This document shows positions 7,861-16,104 of a stretch of 30,662 nucleotides of DNA, piece after piece (the stretch's first letter is position 1; every line of letters starts with the position of its first letter). Under the pieces are notes generated by a model. The model worked only from the letters and a program-made list of their open reading frames with translations. It ran no database searches and was not told the DNA's origin. Origin of the DNA: Granulosicoccus sp047634635 (GTDB taxonomy: Bacteria; Pseudomonadota; Gammaproteobacteria; Granulosicoccales; Granulosicoccaceae); contig JBLIIE010000051.1 in the NCBI GenBank assembly GCA_047634635.1, forward strand, positions 1-30,662, given 5' to 3'. Position numbers and translations under genes: made by a program.

Positions 7861-8556
7861 ATGAGAATATTACTAGTCGAAGACGACACGGAAGCCGCGG
7901 CTTATCTCGTCAAAGGGCTGACGGAAAGCGGCCATAGCGTTGAACATGCCGCAGATGGTGAGCACGGGTTACAAATGGCAATTGCCAATGCTTATGACTC
8001 TATGATCATCGACCGGATGCTACCAAAGCGCGATGGTCTGTCGTTAATAGAAGAACTACGGCGCATGGGAAACATGACGCCGGTATTGATATTGAGTGCG
8101 TTGGATAATGTCGATGAGCGTGTAACCGGGCTAAAAGCGGGTGGCGACGATTATCTAACCAAGCCCTATCAACTCAGCGAGCTTACAGCCCGCCTGCAAG
8201 CGCTGACGCGTCGCGCTCAAACAGGCGTGCAAGGCACGGTTCTGCATGCAGGCGATCTGAGCCTGGATCTGATCAAGCACAAGGTGACCCGCTCAGGTCG
8301 CAACATCAACCTGCAACCACGCGAGTTTCGCCTTCTCGAGTATTTGATGCAGCATACCGGCCAGGTAGTTACAAGAAGCATGCTGCTAGAAAATGTGTGG
8401 GACTACCACTTCGACCCGCAAACCAATGTGATTGACGTTCAGATCAGCCGTCTGCGTAGCAAAATCGATAAGGACTTCGACTCGCCCTTACTGCATACAG
8501 TTAGGGGCGCTGGCTACAAACTACAGGAAACCACGTCTACAGCAGATATACACTGA
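7861..8556 (+). CDS. OmpR-family two-component response regulator
   Basis: 231 aa with a receiver domain at 1-115 and a winged-helix DNA-binding domain at about 128-225. The receiver has the acidic pocket Glu7/Asp8/Asp9, phospho-acceptor Asp51 (in IIDRMLP), Ser79 at the Thr/Ser switch position and Lys101 in TKPY, so it should be phosphorylatable. The C-terminal domain shows the usual LQPREFRLLEYLMQHTGQVVT and VDVQISRLR-type pattern (VIDVQISRLRSKID) and HTVRGAGYKL. A GGGGG stretch close before the ATG serves as a weak SD. The regulated genes are unknown; the adjacent divergent Do-like protease is an obvious candidate. The partner kinase follows after 118 bp, an unusually wide gap that holds a strong hairpin. 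Confidence 0.95.
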   Translation: MRILLVEDDTEAAAYLVKGLTESGHSVEHAADGEHGLQMAIANAYDSMIIDRMLPKRDGLSLIEELRRMGNMTPVLILSALDNVDERVTGLKAGGDDYLTKPYQLSELTARLQALTRRAQTGVQGTVLHAGDLSLDLIKHKVTRSGRNINLQPREFRLLEYLMQHTGQVVTRSMLLENVWDYHFDPQTNVIDVQISRLRSKIDKDFDSPLLHTVRGAGYKLQETTSTADIH

Positions 8557-8576
8557 CAGTTTCCTCTAGCGACAGA

Positions 8577-8606
8577 TTTAGTGGGTGCAAAAATGCACCC
8601 ACTAAA
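8577..8606. repeat. 13-bp perfect hairpin between response regulator and kinase genes
   Basis: TTTAGTGGGTGCA-AAAA-TGCACCCACTAAA: 13 perfect base pairs with a 4-nt loop. On the plus strand it is followed by AAAA rather than a T-run, so it is not a classical intrinsic terminator for the operon; on the minus strand the following bases (TCTGTC) are not a T-run either. It could block 3'-5' decay, be a processing site, or be a DNA dyad. Confidence 0.8.
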
Positions 8607-8674
8607 AAAACGGCTAATGCATTTGGAGCAAATAATCTTGGTGGCAATGTTCGTCAACGTGTGTCCGCTATAGC

Positions 8675-10213
8675 ATGTCACTTCCATCCTCACTGACCAC
8701 TACGAGGCAGAAAAAGCCTGCACGAGCTGGGACTGAGCCCGTCACTGCAAAATCCAACACCTATTTGATTGGGCTCGATAAACGCAGAATATTCCGAACG
8801 TCTGCTTTTCGCCTATCTCTAATTTACGCCACTTTGTTCAGTACCCTATCAGCTGCCACGCTCGGGTTTATTTATTGGTCCACTAGAGATCAGATTGAAT
8901 CTCAAGTCGACACACGGCTGCGACTAGAAACCGATTATTTAATTAATCTGTATAAGTCAGGTTCTCTTACAGAATTACTAGAAACTATTCAGCGTCGTAA
9001 TCAAATCGATACTTACGGTAGATTTTACTACCTGGATAACACCGACACAACCGCCAGTAACACTGAAAAAGCTGAAGATAGCCTACCTTTACGATTAAAA
9101 TCAATACGCTCTCATACGACTCAGAATATGGGGGATGTTGCAGATTTACCTCCTGGTAGCCCACGTGCATTCAATCCTGTTCGAGTCGCTGAAACAAGAC
9201 TATCGGACGGTTTGAAATTAACCATCGGCCACGAGATAAGCGACGAAAAAGCGTTGCTGGATCATACATTTGTGCTCGTTGCGGGAGCGACAGGTCTAAC
9301 ACTGCTCTTTTCTCTAATTGGTGGACTGTGGATTGGTACTAGTGTGCTCAGACGCATCGATTCAGTGAGTCGAACGGCATCCGAAATCATGAGTGGGGAT
9401 TTATCACAGCGGCTATCGGTTACAGCAAGAGATGACGAGTTTGACGAGATTTCTACCAAGCTCAATCAGATGCTAAACCGTATTGAAGATCTTATGAACA
9501 GCATGCAGCAGGTAACAAATAATGTTGCCCACGACCTGAGAAGCCCTCTTACTCGTCTTCGCAATCGCCTCGAAGTGACGCTTCTTGAAGAACGAAACTC
9601 AGATGTTTACCAATCCGTAATGGGAGAGGCCATAGGCGATGCTGACAGCCTTATTCAAACCTTCAACGCGATGCTAAGTATTGCCAGACTTGAAGCGGGA
9701 ATAGATTCTGCCCAGTGGAGCGAGACTAATATCGGGGATTTGATGTCCGAACTTGCGGAGCTGTATCAAGCAGTAGCTGATGAAGAAGAAGAGCTTCTGA
9801 CATTTGACAGTGATATTCAGAGCAACCCACGCTTTCATTGCAATAGGCATTTGATTGGCCAGGCCGTGACAAACTTACTCGATAATGCCATCAAGTACAC
9901 ACCTGATCCATCTGCTGTGAAACTCAGTGTATCGGGAAATGATCAGCAATTTTCTATCACTGTTTCTGACAATGGACCCGGTATTCCAGAGCATGAGAGA
10001 GAACGAGTATTCGAACGTTTTGTAAGACTGGAAAATGAAAGAAATACACCTGGAAACGGATTAGGCCTTAGCCTCGTTCAAGCCGTGGTGCGTCTGCACT
10101 CTGCGCATTTGGTTCTGGAAGACAATAATCCGGGACTCAAGGTCACCATTAATTTTGTAAAAAAACCAGTAAAAGAATTGCGCGCCGCTAAACAGAATCG
10201 TATTAGAGCTTAG
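8675..10213 (+). CDS. Sensor histidine kinase
   Basis: 512-aa membrane kinase, presumably partner of the response regulator just upstream. The N-terminal 40 residues are polar and basic, then TM1 at about 45-67 (FRLSLIYATLFSTLSAATLGF), a periplasmic sensor region at about 70-195 with no domain I recognise, TM2 at 198-222, HAMP at about 223-275, HisKA with phospho-His286 (NNVAHDLRSPLTRLRNRLE), and HATPase_c with N-box NLLDNAIKYTP (400-410), G1 DNGPGIP (432-438), F-box ERFVRLE and G2 GNGLGLSLV (460-468). All catalytic motifs are intact. No good SD precedes the ATG at 8675, and the first 35 residues look unlike related kinases, so the start may be wrong. The signal sensed is unknown. Confidence 0.93.
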   Translation: MSLPSSLTTTRQKKPARAGTEPVTAKSNTYLIGLDKRRIFRTSAFRLSLIYATLFSTLSAATLGFIYWSTRDQIESQVDTRLRLETDYLINLYKSGSLTELLETIQRRNQIDTYGRFYYLDNTDTTASNTEKAEDSLPLRLKSIRSHTTQNMGDVADLPPGSPRAFNPVRVAETRLSDGLKLTIGHEISDEKALLDHTFVLVAGATGLTLLFSLIGGLWIGTSVLRRIDSVSRTASEIMSGDLSQRLSVTARDDEFDEISTKLNQMLNRIEDLMNSMQQVTNNVAHDLRSPLTRLRNRLEVTLLEERNSDVYQSVMGEAIGDADSLIQTFNAMLSIARLEAGIDSAQWSETNIGDLMSELAELYQAVADEEEELLTFDSDIQSNPRFHCNRHLIGQAVTNLLDNAIKYTPDPSAVKLSVSGNDQQFSITVSDNGPGIPEHERERVFERFVRLENERNTPGNGLGLSLVQAVVRLHSAHLVLEDNNPGLKVTINFVKKPVKELRAAKQNRIRA

Positions 10214-10242
10214 ACGCAAGAACACTAATTATTAACGCTTAT

Positions 10243-10722
10243 CTATTGGAGAGAAGAATCCATATCCAAAGCGACATTGCCGCCCTGACTCACTCGCCAA
10301 GCCCAGTAAATTCCTGACCCTGTCACAGTCGGCGCGATGCTGAGTTTGATTTCACTGCCTCGTTCTAACTCTTGCATAAGTTCGACCTGCTCGGGTCGAA
10401 TACGAATACCTCGAGTGGAACCATCCTCTTCTATCCATAGGTAATGGCGTCCCTGCAAGCCAGACTTTACAACAGAGAGCCCGGTAAACACGCCCTCAAT
10501 GTTCTGACTTTCAAGGCGGATAGGAGCACCCTTACTTTGTTCTGATTCACCTTCGTAATATACATACAGCCCGACAACCAACATGATTACCGGCAGGGCT
10601 GTCAGTATAGAATGTATCGGGTTTTTTTCCTTCGGAACGTAGGCGTCTTCAGGCGGTGGCCAACTGTAGCGCTCTTTCTTCGCAGTCTTAACCTCGTGTC
10701 TATTGGCGTTATTCCCTCCCAC
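10243..10722 (-). CDS. Hypothetical single-pass membrane protein
   Basis: 159 aa from a GTG, 21 bp behind the stop of the manC/algA-type gene, so probably the second gene of that unit. A basic, Pro-rich N-terminal tail (KKERYSWPPPEDAYVPKEK) leads to one membrane helix at about residues 38-60 (ILTALPVIMLVVGLYVYYEG). A soluble domain of about 95 residues follows, with beta-rich stretches (GVFTGLSVVKSGLQGRHYLW; RGSEIKLSIAPTVTGSG). I do not recognise the fold or family. The context next to GDP-mannose synthesis is weak evidence for a surface-polysaccharide link. Confidence 0.6.
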   Translation of the reverse strand: MGGNNANRHEVKTAKKERYSWPPPEDAYVPKEKNPIHSILTALPVIMLVVGLYVYYEGESEQSKGAPIRLESQNIEGVFTGLSVVKSGLQGRHYLWIEEDGSTRGIRIRPEQVELMQELERGSEIKLSIAPTVTGSGIYWAWRVSQGGNVALDMDSSLQ

Positions 10723-10743
10723 TACTTACTCATCACAGATGTA

Positions 10744-12192
10744 TTAGGCCCGACCATAATTATCACCCACTCGGACAATATCATCCTCTCCTAGATACGA
10801 ACCTGACTGCACTTCTATTAACTCAAGAGGAATAATTCCAGGATTGTACAACCGGTGCATCGTGCCTAACGGAATATACGTTGATTCATTTTCGGTAAGA
10901 AGAATTTCCTGCTCACCGTTTGTAACTATTGCCGTACCTTTTACAACCACCCAATGCTCAGATCTGTGGAAATGCTTTTGTAGAGATAATTTTGCACCCG
11001 GCTTCACGCTGATCCTTTTAACCTGGAACCTGGGATGAAGCTTTAGCGACTCATAGTGGCCCCATGGCCGATAGCAAGTAGTGTGACTGGTGAGTTCCTG
11101 TCTGTTATTTTCCGATAGAAAGTTGATAGCATCCTTAATACTCTGCGCACTGGAATGATCAATTACCAGCACCGCATCAGATGTTTCTATGACGGATATA
11201 TTTTTTGTACCTAGGGCAACAACGAGACGTGAACTCGAGTGCAGATAGGTGTTTGTTGTTTGGTGATGCAACACATCCCCAACTCCGGAATTGCCGTCAA
11301 CATCCTGTGTTTGGATCTGGTGCACAGCATCCCAACTACCTATATCAGACCACCCAGAATCATAAGGCAGTACAACAACATTATCACTTTTCTCCATAAC
11401 GCCAACATCAATCGACACATTGTCGCATTGGCTAAATGCTTCTGAGTTAACTCGAAGAAAATCAAGATCTGCGACCACTTCCTCAACCGCAGCTTTGGTG
11501 AAGTTGTAGATTTCGGCTTGATGTATCTCAAGTGCCTTCAAAAACACAGATGCCTTGAATACAAAGATTCCGGCGTTCCAATAACATTGTTTGGTTGCGA
11601 TCAGCTCTGCAGCTTTTTCTTCATTCGGCTTTTCAATAAACTGGCTAACCGCCATCGCACCCGAGTCAAATCCCGGCACAGGATCTGCTGCCGATATGTA
11701 ACCATAGCCTGTCTCAGGGCTCGTAGGCTTGATACCCAAAGTAACCATGTAACCTGCTTCAGCAAGCTCCACAGCCTGAGAAACAGAATGTTGAAGATGT
11801 TTTATATCATCGATCACATGATCAGCAGGTAAAACGACCATGACTGCATCGGGATCCGAATTTTGAACCTGCCAGGCGGCCAAACCAATCGCAGGCGCTG
11901 TATTCCTCGCAACGGGCTCCAGCAGTATGCTGGCATCTCTCACACCAATTGCCTGTAGTTGCTCGGCTGTCAGAAAGCGATGTTGTTCGGCGCATACGAC
12001 TACTGGGGAAGACGCCGAGTGTTCGTTGAAACGGGCAACCGTTGCTTGTAAGAGCGATTTGTCACCTGCCAACGCTAAAAATTGCTTGGGGTATTCTGTG
12101 CGAGACAAAGGCCACAATCTGGTGCCTGAACCACCAGCAAGAATGACAGGGACATAATTACCGGCTCTCGATTTCATATTACTTAATTCCAT
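10744..12192 (-). CDS. manC: Mannose-1-phosphate guanylyltransferase / mannose-6-phosphate isomerase
   Basis: About 482-aa bifunctional enzyme (ManC/AlgA/CpsB type) making GDP-mannose from mannose-1-P and GTP, with an isomerase domain for fructose-6-P to mannose-6-P. The nucleotidyltransferase signature GGSGTRLWPLSRTEYPKQF lies near the N-terminus, FIEKP and WNAGIFVF follow, and the C-terminal cupin domain has RPWGHYESL and PGAKLSLQKHFHRSEHWVVV, the type II phosphomannose isomerase metal site. The length is normal for the family. The start is ambiguous: GTG 12195, ATG 12192, or ATG 12177 (MKSRAGN); the latter is nearest to typical N-termini, while the ATG at 12192 overlaps the stop of a small upstream ORF (TGATG). 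GDP-mannose would feed exopolysaccharide, LPS or protein glycosylation; no such genes are in the window. Confidence 0.93.
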   Translation of the reverse strand: MELSNMKSRAGNYVPVILAGGSGTRLWPLSRTEYPKQFLALAGDKSLLQATVARFNEHSASSPVVVCAEQHRFLTAEQLQAIGVRDASILLEPVARNTAPAIGLAAWQVQNSDPDAVMVVLPADHVIDDIKHLQHSVSQAVELAEAGYMVTLGIKPTSPETGYGYISAADPVPGFDSGAMAVSQFIEKPNEEKAAELIATKQCYWNAGIFVFKASVFLKALEIHQAEIYNFTKAAVEEVVADLDFLRVNSEAFSQCDNVSIDVGVMEKSDNVVVLPYDSGWSDIGSWDAVHQIQTQDVDGNSGVGDVLHHQTTNTYLHSSSRLVVALGTKNISVIETSDAVLVIDHSSAQSIKDAINFLSENNRQELTSHTTCYRPWGHYESLKLHPRFQVKRISVKPGAKLSLQKHFHRSEHWVVVKGTAIVTNGEQEILLTENESTYIPLGTMHRLYNPGIIPLELIEVQSGSYLGEDDIVRVGDNYGRA

Positions 12193-12392
12193 CACTTAAG
12201 ATCAAAGTTTTCGTTGGCAGTAACCCACTGACACGCAACTGTTAGACCATCTCTCGATCCAACCTCTTTTTCCCCGCCTAAACTGTGAATACGCGTAACG
12301 TCCAATAGCTTCCTCGTTGCACCGCTTGGCCTGCCCGTGCAGAATCGTAATTTCACGTTACATTCGCCAGTAGATGCAATGGTTTCCGACAA
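12192..12392 (-). CDS. Possible small protein gene between yicC and manC
   Basis: 66-codon ORF starting with TTG about 30 bp after the yicC stop and ending in a TGA that overlaps the ATG of manC (TGATG). It fills the otherwise empty gap and is on the same strand as both neighbours, which is the case for it. Against it: no SD, a TTG start, and a sequence I do not recognise (C-terminal DGLTVACQWVTANENFDLK). It could be noncoding with a chance overlap. Confidence 0.28.
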   Translation of the reverse strand: MSETIASTGECNVKLRFCTGRPSGATRKLLDVTRIHSLGGEKEVGSRDGLTVACQWVTANENFDLK

Positions 12393-12422
12393 TTCGCGAA
12401 TAGAGCAATACGTTCCAATCCC

Positions 12423-13289
12423 CTATTCAACATTCTGAACCTGCTCACGCATTTGTTCGATAAGTACTTTCATATCTACCGCCGCATTGGTTGTGACGAC
12501 GTCGTAGGATTTTGATGCTAACGTATTGGCTTCACGATTAAATTCCTGCATCAGAAAATCCAATCGGCGTCCAACTGAATCTTTTCTGCTCAACGTCATA
12601 GAAAGTTCATTGCAGTGAGACTCGAGCCGATCCAACTCCTCGTCAATATCTAACTTCTGTGCCGCATAGACAAGTTCCTGCTCTAGACGTGAATTATTGT
12701 GCTCCTGGCCGAGTTGCGAAAGCTTTACCAACCATCTTTCTTTCTGCCGCTCAATAACTGTTGGTCGAAAAGAGCGAATATTGGAATTCAGAGCAGTCAA
12801 TTGTAAGGTTTTTTCACTAAGCAAATTAGAAACTTGCGCACCTTCACGCTCCCTAGCTTCAATAAAATCTGTCAACGCCCACTCGAAAACGTCGTTAGCA
12901 TCCTTTGCCAATAGCTCCTGCGAATCAGTACTCGTAGTGAGGACTCCGGGCCATTGCATCAAACGAATTGGATCGATGTTGCCTGAGGACCCACTGAGTG
13001 ATTTAACCTTATCTGCAGCTAACGTCAGCTGAGCCAACAAATCCTCATTAATCGTGAAGGACTGATTCGTCGCTGAAGACTGGATGTGCTTCAGTGAGAC
13101 GTCAACTTTGCCACGCTGCAATGCCTTACTGACACTTTCTCGAATACTTGGCTCCAGCGATCGTAAGGATTCTGGCAAACTTAATGAAACATCAAGATAA
13201 CGGTGATTAACGGATCTTAGCTCACACACAATTTCACCGCTGGCAGTGTCCAGACTGCTGCGACCGAAGGCTGTCATGCTGCGCAACAT
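12423..13289 (-). CDS. yicC: YicC family endoribonuclease
   Basis: 288-aa cytoplasmic protein with the family hallmark N-terminus MLRSMTAFGRSS and a SVNHRYLDVSLSLPE stretch at 27-41, and the C-terminal DUF1732 part with RLESHCNELS and GRRLDFLMQEFNREANTLASK (about 240-262). Length matches the usual 285-295 aa. YicC proteins have been described as endoribonucleases acting on small RNAs. It is transcribed divergently from rph, a pairing known from Pseudomonas and enterics. The 156-bp spacer carries the probable rph promoter. Confidence 0.95.
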   Translation of the reverse strand: MLRSMTAFGRSSLDTASGEIVCELRSVNHRYLDVSLSLPESLRSLEPSIRESVSKALQRGKVDVSLKHIQSSATNQSFTINEDLLAQLTLAADKVKSLSGSSGNIDPIRLMQWPGVLTTSTDSQELLAKDANDVFEWALTDFIEAREREGAQVSNLLSEKTLQLTALNSNIRSFRPTVIERQKERWLVKLSQLGQEHNNSRLEQELVYAAQKLDIDEELDRLESHCNELSMTLSRKDSVGRRLDFLMQEFNREANTLASKSYDVVTTNAAVDMKVLIEQMREQVQNVE

Positions 13290-13363
13290 CGTGGAGTTTA
13301 TTCTCTTGGCTTGGATTTAAGCTCAATTTACACGATAGTCTGATACGACAACGTACAAAAAGC

Positions 13364-13418
13364 ATGACTCGGTGACAGAGCAGGTATACTCTGCCGCCCC
13401 TAGACCGGCTCCCCGGTC
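13364..13418 (+). promoter_or_regulatory. Probable rph promoter and leader hairpin
   Basis: TATACT at 13385-13390 is a good -10. ATGACT at 13364-13369 matches four of six -35 positions at a short 15-bp spacing. The leader downstream includes a GACCGG-CTCC-CCGGTC hairpin at 13403-13418, followed by AAGGA (about 13434) as SD for rph. Confidence 0.45.
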
Positions 13419-13445
13419 CCCACCACCAACCCTAAGGACTTACCC

Positions 13446-14162
13446 ATGCGACCTAGCGGAAGAGCCACTGACCAGCTTCGCAGCGTTTCTTTCGTGCGTC
13501 AATTTACCAAACACGCAGCCGGATCGACGCTCGTGAGCATGGGAGACACCAAGGTGCTGTGCACTGCAAGCATTGATAACCGGACACCTCCTTGGCTTAA
13601 AGGCACCGGCAGCGGCTGGGTTACGGCCGAATACGGCATGTTGCCCGGAGCTACCCATACTCGTGCGAGGCGCGAAGCGGCAAGCGGCAAGCAAAGTGGT
13701 CGTACGCAGGAGATACAGCGACTCATCGGACGCTCGCTTAGGGCCGCAATCGATCTCGAAGCATTAGGGGAGCGTACCATTACCGTCGATTGCGACGTAT
13801 TGCAGGCTGATGGGGGAACTCGATGTGCATCAATCACTGGCGCGTACGTATCACTATGCGATGCCATTGAAAAACTTCTCAAGGACCGGAAAATTAAAAA
13901 AAACCCCATTCACGGTCACGTTGCAGCAATTTCAGTAGGCATATTCAAAGGCCAGCCAGTCCTAGACCTGGATTACGCTGAAGACTCCACTGCTGAGACC
14001 GACATGAACGTTGTTATGAATGAGGCCGGTGGTTTTATCGAAATACAGGGAACGGCTGAAGGACATGCATTTAGAGAAAACGAATTACAGGAGATGCTGA
14101 TCCTTGCCAAGCACGGAATCAGTGAGCTGGTTACTGCCCAACGTGACGCACTTTCCTCCTAG
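13446..14162 (+). CDS. rph: Ribonuclease PH
   Basis: 238-aa phosphorolytic 3'-5' exoribonuclease that trims tRNA 3' ends with inorganic phosphate. The family start MRPSGRATDQLR, the phosphate-binding RTQEIQRLIGRSLRA region at about 85-100 and the DCDVLQADGGTR segment are all present. The LDLDYAEDSTAETDMNVVM block (178-196) carries the conserved catalytic Asp residues. Length is standard (about 238). AAGGA lies 7 nt before the ATG. rdgB follows after 27 bp and hemW overlaps rdgB, so rph-rdgB-hemW is probably one operon. Confidence 0.97.
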   Translation: MRPSGRATDQLRSVSFVRQFTKHAAGSTLVSMGDTKVLCTASIDNRTPPWLKGTGSGWVTAEYGMLPGATHTRARREAASGKQSGRTQEIQRLIGRSLRAAIDLEALGERTITVDCDVLQADGGTRCASITGAYVSLCDAIEKLLKDRKIKKNPIHGHVAAISVGIFKGQPVLDLDYAEDSTAETDMNVVMNEAGGFIEIQGTAEGHAFRENELQEMLILAKHGISELVTAQRDALSS

Positions 14163-14189
14163 AGTGCGGATAATAACGAGAGTTTAATA

Positions 14190-14807
14190 ATGCAACAGGT
14201 CGTATTCGCCAGCGCCAACCCAGGCAAGATCAGTGAACTGCACGATCTTCTGGATCCGCTCGGCTTCGACGTTATGTCGCAAGGTAATTTCGACATTGAA
14301 TCAGTGGATGAAACGGCGTTCACTTTTGTAGAAAACGCTTTGTTAAAGGCACGGCATGCTGCTCGGATTTCCGGGCTACCTGCTATTGCAGACGATTCCG
14401 GATTAGAAGTTGATTTTCTCAATGGTGCACCCGGACTCTATTCGGCTCGTCACGCTGAACAGGCTGGGCAAGGTAGTGGTGATCAAGCAAACTACCATTA
14501 CTTACTCAGACAGCTTGATGGCCTAGCCGATCAGCACCGCACCGCTCGTTTTCGCAGTGTGGTGGTCTATCTTCGACACGAGTTTGATCCGTCCCCCCTC
14601 ATCGCAGAGGGAACATGGGAGGGGCACATTCTGCACAGCGCACAGGGGCATGGAGGCTTCGGCTACGACCCTGTATTCTGCAATCACGACACCATGAGCG
14701 CTGCTGCGCTGCTCGACTCAGCTACAAAAAATAAACTCAGCCATCGTGGCAAAGCTGTAGCCTTGATGGTTGACCAGCTAGCGTTGCAAAACACGGTAAA
14801 ACGATGA
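14190..14807 (+). CDS. rdgB: dITP/XTP pyrophosphatase (RdgB/HAM1)
   Basis: 205-aa house-cleaning enzyme hydrolysing XTP, ITP and dITP to monophosphates. The substrate and metal motifs are intact: ASANPGKISEL at residues 7-17, ADDSGLEVDFLNGAPGLYSA at about 67-86, and GFGYDPVF (150s). The last codons overlap the start of hemW (ATGA), indicating translational coupling. Its place after rph matches many gammaproteobacteria. Confidence 0.96.
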   Translation: MQQVVFASANPGKISELHDLLDPLGFDVMSQGNFDIESVDETAFTFVENALLKARHAARISGLPAIADDSGLEVDFLNGAPGLYSARHAEQAGQGSGDQANYHYLLRQLDGLADQHRTARFRSVVVYLRHEFDPSPLIAEGTWEGHILHSAQGHGGFGYDPVFCNHDTMSAAALLDSATKNKLSHRGKAVALMVDQLALQNTVKR

Positions 14808-16099
14808 ATCGCGAGTTCACTGAACTCCCACCACTGTCTCTGTATGTGCACATCCCTTGGTGTGTACGCAAATGTCCCTATTGCGATTTCAATTCTCACG
14901 AGGCCCGTGGGGACGTACCTGAACAAGCTTATGTGGACGCGCTGCTAGTTGACCTGGCTGAAGAGATGCCGTCGGTGTGGGGCAGGACAATCAGCACTGT
15001 ATTTATTGGCGGGGGGACGCCCAGCCTGTTCTCGGCTAAGGCTATTGACCAGCTGATGAGCGGCATAAGAGCCTTAACAGGGCTTCACCCAACTGCTGAG
15101 GTCACAATGGAGGCCAACCCGGGGACCTTTGAACAACAACGCTTCAAAGACTATCGGGATTCTGGGATCAACCGATTATCCATAGGGATACAAAGCTTTA
15201 ATACCAAAGCCCTGAAAGCTCTGGGCAGAGTTCATTCGGCGGATGAAGCTATCAGAGCAGTAGGTATCGCGCAAAAAGCAGGCTTCGATAAAATCAATCT
15301 GGATTTGATGTTTGGCCTGCCAGAACAAACCCTCAAAGGCGCCATGGACGATTTGGATCAAGCGTTGTCATTGGGAACAACACATCTGTCCTGCTATGAA
15401 CTCACACTCGAGCCGAACACCCTGTTTGCCCGTTTCCCACCAAAACTGCCCAGCGATGACTTACGAGCAGATATGCAGAATGCCATTGTGAAGAAGCTGC
15501 GGGAGCACCAATTCGAACGTTACGAAATTTCCGCTTATGCGAAATCTGAATCAAAAACACTCAAGGGCGATGGCGCAGGCTCTGCGTCTCGGCAAAGAGC
15601 TAATCACAACGTTAACTATTGGCAATTCGGTGACTATCTTGGTATCGGTGCAGGTGCACACGCGAAAATCAGCTCAGCAAATACTGGCGAAATAGTCAGA
15701 CAATGGAAGCACAAACACCCCAAACAATACCTCAATGCCAAAACACAGTCTGATCGCATAGGCGGGCGATCCTTAATACCCGTTCAAGAAACTGGTCTCG
15801 AATTCATGATGAACGCATTGCGGCTGATTGAAGGATTCCCGATACCTTTGTTTGAGCAACATACGGGAGTCTCGATGATGCCTTGGCAGAGAGCTATCGA
15901 GTCCGCTACTGAAAAAGGCTTACTGGAACAAAAAGGATTAAACCTGCGCGCAACGCCAACAGGTATCAATTGGCTGAACAGCACCCTTGAATTGTTTCTC
16001 GAGGGAGCACCCAGCTCGCCCGGGCGCAACGCAGAATCAAAAAATGTTCCTGCTGCGCGACGCTATCCGATTATCCCTTTAAAAATCAGTAATAAATAA
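14804..16099 (+). CDS. hemW: Radical SAM heme chaperone HemW
   Basis: 431 aa. Radical SAM cluster motif Cys20-x3-Cys24-x2-Cys27 (HIPWCVRKCPYCDFNSH), GGGTPSLF, EANPGTFEQQR, GINRLSIGIQSF and INLDLMFGLPEQT are all typical, as is the HNVNYWQFGDYLGIGAGAH block. These mark HemW (formerly HemN-like coproporphyrinogen oxidase), which binds heme and is thought to deliver it to respiratory proteins. It is about 40-50 residues longer than usual. There is a Lys/Ser/Gly-rich insert (AKSESKTLKGDGAGSASRQR) before the NYW motif and a C-terminal extension (about 400-431) rich in Pro, Ser and Arg. It overlaps rdgB by 4 bp and converges with the next gene, 5 bp away. Confidence 0.95.
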   Translation: MNREFTELPPLSLYVHIPWCVRKCPYCDFNSHEARGDVPEQAYVDALLVDLAEEMPSVWGRTISTVFIGGGTPSLFSAKAIDQLMSGIRALTGLHPTAEVTMEANPGTFEQQRFKDYRDSGINRLSIGIQSFNTKALKALGRVHSADEAIRAVGIAQKAGFDKINLDLMFGLPEQTLKGAMDDLDQALSLGTTHLSCYELTLEPNTLFARFPPKLPSDDLRADMQNAIVKKLREHQFERYEISAYAKSESKTLKGDGAGSASRQRANHNVNYWQFGDYLGIGAGAHAKISSANTGEIVRQWKHKHPKQYLNAKTQSDRIGGRSLIPVQETGLEFMMNALRLIEGFPIPLFEQHTGVSMMPWQRAIESATEKGLLEQKGLNLRATPTGINWLNSTLELFLEGAPSSPGRNAESKNVPAARRYPIIPLKISNK

Positions 16100-16104
16100 C
16101 AACC

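Noticed and set aside
11518..11832. 104-codon plus-strand ORF inside the manC gene
   Set aside because: Antisense to a fully conserved bifunctional enzyme; Arg/Cys-rich composition typical of shadow frames.
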